A DNA stretch of 64,000 bases from Ditylenchus dipsaci (Eukaryota > Nematoda > Chromadorea > Rhabditida > Anguinidae). The DNA lies in the NCBI GenBank assembly GCA_004194705.1, contig SADC01000378.1, positions 33,839 to 97,838 of the forward strand. Reading direction: 5' to 3'. How positions within the stretch are numbered: position 1 is the first letter of the stretch; the number at the start of each line of letters is the position of its first letter. The notes beneath the pieces are model-generated. The model was not told the DNA's origin, searched no databases, and saw only the letters and a list, made by a program, of their open reading frames with translations. The position numbers and the translations under genes are program-made. Below, piece after piece: positions 57,093 through 64,000 of the stretch.

Positions 57093-57790
57093 AGAATCTT
57101 GTAATTATAGTCGTAGACCGCCATCAACACAGTCAAAAATGTACCCTTGTAGTTGTAGAAGAGAGATACACTGTTGTCTGGCTTCTCAATTTGCACGTGT
57201 TTCCATCGATGCAACTAGAACAAAAAATTGAAAACGCGATACCTTCCTGAAGCAAAACTAAAGAATTTAATTACCCAAAGTATCGGTGAATTCCACGTCT
57301 TCCAGAAACCTTCCGCAATCTTCATCCATTCCTCAGGTGTGCTTGGCGTCCTTAGGTACTTGTTGTTCAGCACATCATAGATAGAGGCGCACGTTTCCTT
57401 GACCACACGAGAGACTGTCTTGATTCCGAGACGAAAAGAGAATGCCAAAGATTGATAGCTGTAACCAGTAGCCAAGAATCGCAATGTCACCACCAAACGC
57501 TCATCTGAACCGATTAGCTCACGCATTGATGATCTTGAAAGGCTGAAACGAAAAGAATTAGCAGGAAACCAGAACCGCAAAGTCCATTGAAAGTTACGTG
57601 TTACCGAGAAGAGACTTCAAAGTTCAAAGCACTGCATATCCATCTGTAGGTACTCAGAAGAATTATTGCTCGTCCTGCTTCAGCTGGGCATAAGATGATG
57701 ATATCGCCCAGTTGCTTGCGGTCGGCCACAATCGGATGCACCCAGAAGCGTCGCGTCATTTGCTTAGACCTTCTTTGTCGTAGCAGCAAT
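57093..57790 (-). pseudogene. PIF/Harbinger transposase pseudogene
   Basis: Pieces in order: an N-terminal part at 57789-57605 with a frame break (YAQLKQDEQ, then EYLQMDMQCFEL); exon 57549-57272 (IGSDERLVVTLRFLATGYSY; FRLGIKTVSRVVKETC; TPEEWMKIAEGFWKTWN); and, after an intron, the first catalytic block at 57213-57093 (CIDGKHVQIEKPDNSVSLFY, NYKGTFLTVLMAVYDYNYK). This is the canonical Harbinger order. The remaining DDE domain is cut off by the foldback at 56650-57092. Confidence 0.85.
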
Positions 57791-57799
57791 AGCTACAAT

Positions 57800-58185
57800 A
57801 ACATGAAAAAGGTAAAAAAAAAATTTTCGATCCAAGTGGGTATGACCACCTGTTCACATCGAAACCAAGTGGTCGATCACTTCGATCAAAATTTTTCTTA
57901 CTTTTTTCGTGTTGTTCCGAAACCTGTTTTTCGGAATGATTCGATTAAGATGGTTAAATAAGAGTAAAACAAGGTTTTGCATGGTATTTTTTGAGTATTT
58001 TGAAATAGTTGATTTTAGCGAAACTCGATTTTATTAAAAACTCAAAAATACCCGACAAAGCGGCATTTTACCACTTTTAATCCATATTCAGCATACCCAA
58101 ATTAGTCTAAAAACAGCTTTTGTGACCGCAAAAGTAAAAAAAAAATTGCTCCGAGTGGACGACCATTTGGTCCTGTTGGTTCAGA
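57800..58185. other. Nothing recognised
   Basis: AT-rich interval without exons or paired repeats. Confidence 0.35.
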
Positions 58186-58925
58186 CAGTGTATTCAAAAG
58201 TCATAGGCATAACGCCACAGTCATAGGCATAGTTGAGGTCAAAGTCACAGTGTAGAAATCTGCATGCTGCTTAGACATCCAGAAATTACAAAATTAGAGT
58301 CAAGGTGAAGGATGGAATTTTGAAGGTTTTTTTTGTGTGTGGATGTTAGAGAATATAGAAGGGTTTTTGTAGAATTTAGCTGGTTAGTTTACTTTATTAT
58401 AAAAATGTCAGCTTTTTATTACAAGAGAATTATTCACTAGCTCTGGCCAGAGCAAAAGAATTTACTAGCTACATTTACTGAGAGAAAAGGCAAGACTGAT
58501 TTCAGCTTTAGCTGAAATCGAAGAGAAGAGAAAGGGGGAGGTACAAAATACAAAAAGAAGGCTTGGGCAGACTATCAATCGAAACAAGACTTGAAAGAAC
58601 ATTTTTTGTGTATTGGGGAAAAAAGTTGAGAAAAGAGCGAAAAATCGACAAACAAAATATTAGCGAAATTCCACTATATTAAAAAGTTATTTTTTGCTTT
58701 TTTTTTGTACTTTTAAGCATTCTTCTTTGCGTCGAGAAGACGCAACAACAGTCATAATTTTCAAAGCCAATTTATGTACACCTTTTTCTACTTTTATGGT
58801 GTTTTAATAAGGAAATAAAAAAATTTCAGGGGGGGGGGGGGTCTATAGCACGGTTAGCCCCCCTGCATACGTGCGTGGTCATAGCCATGACTATAACTTT
58901 GTGCCTATGACTTTTAAAAACACTG
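58186..58925. mobile_element. Non-autonomous element, word GTCATAGGCATA
   Basis: CAGTGTATTCAAAAGTCATA and TATGACTTTTAAAAACACTG form the ends; GTTCAGA flanks both sides (58179-58185, 58926-58932), or GGTTCAGAC if one terminal base is shifted. CATAGGCATA and TCATAGCCATGACTATA repeat near both ends. No coding sequence. Confidence 0.82.
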
Positions 58926-59139
58926 GTTCAGACTAAAAACTTCAAATTCTCGCAAAAATTTTCAAAATGCACGAATTCGAAAATTAGACGATAAATTTAC
59001 CGAAAATAAATTCACCTAGAGCCGGGTACTCTACTTGGGACTTTTTGCATTCAGAGGGATTCGAAACAGCAATCACGTTGATCAGTCTGTGAACAACTAT
59101 ACTACGTTAACACTCAAATTATTATAAAAAAGAGGTAGA

Positions 59140-59545
59140 CACCCAGGTGGTTTCGAAACAGCAACCTCTACATCACACCTTAGAACCGCATCCAGAGTGG
59201 ACCAAAAGCCAAAAAAACTGGTTTTTAGGGGTTTTTTAGAAAGGGGTGAACTTTTTGCGAAAAATCGATTGAGCGAATCAGAATCCCAGTCCGATGAGCT
59301 AAATCGCTCAGAATCGTGTGGTTCGGTGTGATTTGAGGTGGTTCAAGATAGATAAAAAGTGATTCTGAGTGATTTAGCATATCGACTGGGATTCTGATCA
59401 GCTCAATCGATTTTTCGTAAGAAGTTACCACCCCCCTTAACAGACCCTTGAAAACCAGTTATTTTTGGATTTTGACCACTGTGAATCGGGCTTTGAGCAG
59501 TTCTAAGGTGTGATGAAGAGGTTGATGGTTCGAATTCACCTGGGT
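59140..59545. repeat. Inverted repeat with tRNA-like B boxes
   Basis: CACCCAGGTGGTTTCGAAAC at the left mirrors GGTTCGAATTCACCTGGGTG at the right, and AAAAATCGATTGAGCGAATC pairs with GATCAGCTCAATCGATTTTT. Two head-to-head units of the SINE-like family at 47045-47290. Confidence 0.7.
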
Positions 59546-59546
59546 G

Positions 59547-60460
59547 CAGTGCTGTAAAGGCGCCGGTGCGGCACCGCACCGGCACGGTGCGGTGCCTGGT
59601 GCGAAAATTTTTGGTCGGTGCCCAGTGCGGTGCCCGGTGCGTGATTTAAAAGTCGGTGCCCGGTGCGAGGCTCGGTGCCAACATTTTAGTAGTCGGTGCC
59701 CGGTGAGGTACCCGGTGCCGCGACATCAGAGATCGGTGCCAAAATTCTGTATTTTGAACTTTTTCTCAACATGTTGGCTGAATTCTGTACCACCTACATC
59801 AGTAGGTTGCCTTATTCACAAGCTTTTTCATGCCTTCTTGTTGAGTTTTTAGTGGTTTTCAAACAAATTCTAAACAAAATTCTAAATCAAAAATTGCTTG
59901 GAAAAAATTAGCTTGAGGGATTGAGACGACTCTTCTAGTGACTGTTTTAGAATCGCTCTCTCATGTAAAAAAACATAATAGTCCAATTAATGGATAACTA
60001 TAACGATTCTCTAAATGACTGAAAATTTTCAGTTCTTGAAGATTTTTCACAAACTGTTCTTTCGGTGCCTGCTAAGTCTTGCCGCCAAACAAAATTTTTT
60101 ATCGTCTTCATTTTTGCAAAAAAAACAGGGTATTTTTAAAAATTAAAATACGTATTTTACAATGTGAGAAATTTTGTTATGAATTTTTTCAACTTAGTCA
60201 AATTTTTCCGGTGCGGCGCTTGCACCGGCACCGCACCGGCACCGCACCGGTGCCGGTGTGCCGCTGGTGCCGAACTGGTGCCGAATTTTTTTTCGGTTGG
60301 TGCCCGGTGCGGTGCCCGGATTTGAAAAGTCGGTGCCTGGTGCGGTGCCCGTTGCCAAAATTTCAGAATTCGGTGCCTGGTGCGGTGCCCGGCGCCAAAA
60401 ATTTTTAGGTCGGTGCCCGGTGCGGTGCCCGGTGCCGAAATTTTAAGACTTACAGCACTG
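59547..60460. mobile_element. Element with CAGTGCTGTAA ends, word GGTGCCGGTGCGG
   Basis: Ends CAGTGCTGTAAAGG and TTACAGCACTG. At 59565-59740 and 60205-60440, GGTGC(C/G)CGGTGC and GTGCGGTGCC repeat in the same orientation separated by AAAATTT spacers. No target duplication is visible. The Gly/Ala/Arg/Pro-rich frames are repeat artefacts. Confidence 0.8.
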
Positions 60461-60470
60461 CCGTGTAGCA

Positions 60471-60705
60471 AGAGATGAAATCCTCAATGTTTACGGAGGG
60501 AACTCAATCAGCAAAGATACCAGCAGAAGGTGGTTTCAGCGGTTTGAGGCAGGTGATTTTTGTGTTGAGGATCAATCGCGGAGCGGGCGACCCGATAAAT
60601 CAAAGAACGATTTATTACTGTCAGCTATAGAGGAAAAACACCAGGGAGCTAGCCGAGCTCCTAGATTGTGATCAAAGCACTGTCGTCATCTCCACAAGTT
60701 AGAAA
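60471..60705 (+). pseudogene. Mariner transposase N-terminal fragment
   Basis: Reads ARDEILNVYGGNSISKDTS, RRWFQRFEAGDFCVEDQSRS and GRPDKSKNDLLLSAIEEKH: the mariner helix-turn-helix and the SGRP hook. It then shifts frame twice through RELAELLDCDQSTV and HLHKLEIV. The rest is missing. It starts next to the CAGTGCTGTAA element. Confidence 0.85.
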
Positions 60706-60864
60706 TCGTTGGATATTTTCTTTTAGATTCTTCATTGCATTTGAGACCAGACACCAGGTTGATTGATCAACCTCAAATTTGTCATTTGATTCATGGTTGG
60801 TGTAATTACAATAAAGGCAAAAATTACATTTTGAATAATACTCACAGGGCTTCCGAACAATCAT
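60690..60864 (-). CDS. Candidate cysteine-containing exon, unrecognised
   Basis: Reads VRKPCEYYSKCNFCLYCNYT, then FEVDQSTWCLVSNAMKNLKE and NIQRFL, with four clustered cysteines. The antisense end overlaps the mariner fragment, which appears to truncate it. No partner exon is fixed. Confidence 0.35.
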
Positions 60865-60869
60865 AAAAG

Positions 60870-61360
60870 TTTATAAAAAGAATAGGCCAGAGTATGTTAG
60901 GACAAATCCAAATATGTTTTCTTACTTCTGCAAGCTTCAAAAAGCATATTTGAAAATATCTTAACATATGCTAGCCTAGCCTTTTCTGAGCCTGAAGCCT
61001 AAAAATAACCATAGTTTGAGATGAAAAATTTTGTCAAAAAAACAACAGGGAGACCAAGGCATTTTTTAGGGTATACCTTCGAACGCATATAGAGCCCAGT
61101 TTTTTGTGTGAATAGAATTTCGGTCAGTATTTTTAAATTTTCAATATTCCGACAAGATATTATGAGAAATTACAAAACCGATCAGTTCCAAATTTGCAGA
61201 AAAATTTTCACTATAATAGACACGAATTTCGATAAATAAAATAACAAAAAAAATGTTAAGGAAAATTCTCATGAAGCCATTTGGAAACAGTCAGGACCTA
61301 TTGCTCGCACGCCTAGATCTGCATAAGGGTCAAATTTGGACAGGCGAAAGTGGAAATCAA
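60870..61360. repeat. TATGTTAGGAC palindrome and CCTTGGTC motif, no gene
   Basis: GGCCAGAGTATGTTAGGAC faces CTTAACATATGCTAGCCTAG (60888-60985), and AACAACAGGGAGACCAAGGC follows at 61039. The remainder is AT-rich. Confidence 0.5.
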
Positions 61361-61362
61361 TA

Positions 61363-61605
61363 TACCGTATTTCCTCTAATTGGGGAGGCTTATTTTCAAT
61401 CGACCTCTAGGGGCGGCAATTAGAGTCATTTTGGGATTTCCAGGTAAAATTTAAAATCTAAAATGCAGAATCAGTAGAGCTCGTGGGAACTAAGATAACG
61501 TAAAAAAATATCTGTTCGAAAAATAATCCTGGACTGAGATGCAATAGTTCAAAGTCGAGGGGCGGCAATTAGAGGGAGGGGGTGGCAATTAGAGGAAATA
61601 CGGTA
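61363..61605. mobile_element. ACCGTATTTCC-family element, 243 bp
   Basis: TACCGTATTTCCTCTAATTG and CAATTAGAGGAAATACGGTA form the ends; GGCGGCAATTAGAG is the local subterminal word. The family's inner block (AGAATCAGTAGAGCTCGTGG) is retained. Confidence 0.82.
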
Positions 61606-62064
61606 ATGTAAAATACATATAGTAAATACCATACATTGCTTTTTCCCTAGGTAAATCATTTGAAGGAATGTTTTAATTTGGTGATGTGTAGATCATGACT
61701 GAACTGAAAATATGCTTCACGAAACACGTTTCCTAACATCTCAGCTTTCAAATCGTGTCGAAATATCAAAATTTTAAAAATCAATGACCAAAATTCGTTC
61801 GCACAAAAAAATTGTCAACCACACTGAACTGCGACAGTTCCCGCCATTTATAAAGTTGTAATGATTGCATGTTGGTTGTAGCCAAATATTCAGTTTTTCT
61901 GGGATAGTTTAATAACTGCTTGCATCACTGTTCCAAAAAGTCTTTATTCATAAAAAGTTTCTCCTTCTTCATTAACAAAGCCAGTGAAATTGCCTTGCAT
62001 AGTCTGGATTTGAAAATGGTTTTTATCAGAACAAACAATCTGAAGTCATATTCATGGCTCAATG

Positions 62065-63256
62065 TCACATTTTCTTTAGTTTTTTTGCATTACCCATGAA
62101 TGATTTTTTGCATTTTTCGTTTAGCAAGTGCTTGAACACTGGTTCAGGTAACTGCTCCGCGAAAAAACTTCTTTTTTTCTTCTTTTTCCTTTTTTAATAT
62201 ATTCCATTTTGGCATTAATGTCTTCTGCAATCTGATCAATCAAATTAATTTTTCCACGCCGTGATTGTATTCCCGCATGGCTTCAGCAGCTATCTCAACT
62301 CCTTCCTGCCTGTGCTCACTCCACTGCCGATAAAAATGAGGTTTTGCCATGCAATCACCTAACGCTATGAACAAAACAGATTTTCCATGAGCTTTGTAAA
62401 TTTTAGCAGGTGTATTCAGTGACGCTTGTGTCATCACAAAAGTAGTGGTGTTGATAGAGTTAGGGTCGAAATTAAGCTTGTTTGGATCACTTTCAAGAGT
62501 ATTTCCGTTTTGTCAATATTTATCACGTCTTTGAAAGTTTGCTTGTGAGTTTTGCTGATTAGCCTAAGAGAAATATATGCTAGAAATTTGCGCAACACTC
62601 TATTTTTTAGTACAGAAAGATTTTGAAATTTTCTGTTCGACGATTTGATTTCGCATCTTTATTAGTGCTTCTATTTCAGTGAAGAAGTCGTCTAATGCTC
62701 TTTCCAACGTGGCTCCTAGAAATAAGGTGACATTGATTTCATAAGCTCTTTTCATAAGTTCTTCTCTTTTTTCGTAAGTCACAAATCGACGAGCAAATCA
62801 GAAAAAAGGTAGGCATTCTTTGACATTCTTTGGGGGGGGGGGGGGGGGGGTGGAAGGAGTTAGTGTTAGAAGCTTTCTTTTTTTAAGTTAGAACCTTTTC
62901 AAAAGCCGGTATGGCGAATCTTCGAGGTACGGTGTATTCTCGAGGTATTCCTGAAAAAATATTTAAAAACTTTTATGATTTAAGTATTTTTACCTATGTA
63001 AGTGTCTCTTATGATGTCTGCAGCTCCAGCAACCTGGCCAGAATGTCGAAAACAGTTGATGTAGTACATTTGAAAGATTTTTCTGATGGTTTCAGAACGG
63101 CCTCAAATTGTGGGTTTGCTTCACTGGGAAATCGCACTTCTTGAAAAGCCAATTCATAAAAAGTTTGAAAGTTGATTCCTGTTTTAGAGGCTTCAAAAAT
63201 GAAATCAGGTCACGTAATCTGTTCTTGAGTGCTTCTTCCAAGTATTTCGTGCTAAT
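62065..63256 (-). pseudogene. Damaged unrecognised multi-exon host gene
   Basis: Pieces in order: 63256-62994 (ISTKYLEEALKNRLRDLISF, shift, QEVRFPSEANPQFEAVLKPS, FDILARLLE, shift, ADIIRDTYIG); 62950-62883 (IPREYTVPRRFAIPAFEKVL); about 62790-62600 (TYEKREELMKRAYEINVTLF, LGATLERALDDFFTEIEALI); 62575-62065 (SDPNKLNFDPNSINTTTFVM, ASLNTPAKIYKAHGKSVLFI, WSEHRQEGVEIAAEAMREYN, then two more shifts to EQLPEPVFKHLLNEKCKKS). There are four single-base frame breaks and one in-frame TGA. Composition and splice sites are clearly gene-like. It is either a pseudogene or a gene with assembly indels; the function is not recognised. Confidence 0.6.
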
Positions 63257-63479
63257 CTGCAAAAAAATTAGACGAACTAATATAATACTCTTGGATGTTC
63301 CAATGTTTATTTTCATTTCACTAATTAATGAAAACAATGAGGAGAATTCAAGAGTTAGTGTGTTCACGTTACAAAGCGTCTAAAATAGCGTTTTGAAGAC
63401 AAGAAGTGTAAAAAATATTGAAAAAATGTTTTTTGAATAGCGCCAAAACATTTTTAAGAGAAATGAGGTTCTATAGGAT

Positions 63480-63900
63480 GGGCGAGGAAATTAAAGGGGG
63501 CCACTCACACACAGGGCTTACTTACAGGAGAATGCTGAACATAGTTTTGTGCATTGGGCCTACCGCTACATTAATGCTTTTTCATGCACCAGAGTCGCTT
63601 TCGAGTGATTTGCGTCTAAGGTATCTGGGTGTGCGCATCTCAAATCCAGGCGCCTCTCAACCTCCTGCGACCCGAAGGGGGTTTAGAATTAGAGATGCGC
63701 GTACTCACTTACCTTAGACATGATTCCCAGAAGTGCTCTTGACCATAAATGCATATAGAGTCTATTTTCGCCACAGGCCGAGTTGAAAAACGTGTTAATC
63801 ATGTCAAAAAGCAGCCGAATAAAGTGGCCCTGTGGGTGAGTGGTTAAAAGAAAGAAGCTTTCAGGGGAGGAGGTATAAGCCAGTAGGGTCAATTTTTCAA
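63480..63900. repeat. R1 repeat copy
   Basis: Contains GGGCCTACCGCTACATTAA, CAGAGTCGCTTTCGAGTGAT, GTGTGCGCATCTCAAATCC, a shortened GC hairpin (CGACCCGAAGGGGGTT) and the terminal GGAGGTATAAGCCAGTAGGG. Confidence 0.75.
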
Positions 63901-64000
63901 TCAAGAAAGTGTTAGATAAGTAGTAACAAAAGGGCGGTTCTATCTCACTCATTCACAGATTTTTTCGTTATAAAAACAGGAAAATCAATACCAAAAGTGC

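Noticed and set aside
59544..60471. Frames with repeated GAVPGA/RCPVRCPV
   Set aside because: Translations of the GGTGCCGGTGCGG word array.

Overview
The window looks like nuclear DNA of a small invertebrate, most likely a nematode. The support is AT-rich sequence, introns of about 40-60 nt with (T)TTCAG-type acceptors, a multi-exon serpentine chemoreceptor of nematode type, an F-box gene of nematode type, and a dense load of Tc1/mariner, pogo, Merlin, Harbinger and hAT-like relics. The assignment rests on gene structure and family style, not on a database match. There are no bacterial features, CRISPR arrays, rRNA genes or convincing intact tRNA genes.

Host genes that I could rebuild by joining exons in phase all lie on the minus strand: (1) an intact 7-exon, 310-residue 7-transmembrane receptor, 10146 down to 2542; (2) a NUDT6-like Nudix gene whose catalytic glutamates are replaced, about 22160 down to 18783; (3) a small secreted protein with a signal peptide, 26169 down to 24886; (4) an F-box gene, 53416 down to 50052, with one frameshift; (5) a damaged unrecognised gene, 63256 down to 62065. 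Several isolated candidate exons are also listed (503-641, 45416-45592, 54652-54775, 60690-60864).

Transposase relics: a Tc1-like element encoding only a DNA-binding head fused to the tail (3633-4200); a Merlin pseudogene (12929-13767); two head-to-head Tc1 C-termini (27832-28182); pogo/Tigger pieces (37680-43690); a BED zinc-finger exon inside a hAT-like element (39614-39848); a decayed DUF4817-type transposase (47782-48950); a PIF/Harbinger pseudogene with its Myb/BESS-like partner (56079-57790); and a mariner N-terminus (60471-60705).

Most of the remaining sequence is non-autonomous elements nested in one another. The strongest pattern is a group of at least nine hAT-like elements, most with 8-bp target duplications that can be read directly. 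They share outer ends (TAGGGTTG, CAGTG or CATAG types), but each has its own short GC-rich word repeated just inside the ends (for example GGTTCGGGT, TCGAGCGCTCGA, CTTGGCCAAG, GCCGCC, GCGGGGGG). Pogo-like ends and the ACCGTATTTCC family show the same design. Other families are a dispersed repeat with a GC-rich central hairpin (called R1 here, about 12 copies), large foldbacks (0.4-1.1 kb), tRNA-like SINE heads, and minisatellites shared between distant sites.

Limits: all homology calls come from recognising motifs by eye. Splice sites are predictions supported by phase. The many perfect palindromes and single-base frameshifts could partly reflect long-read assembly error.
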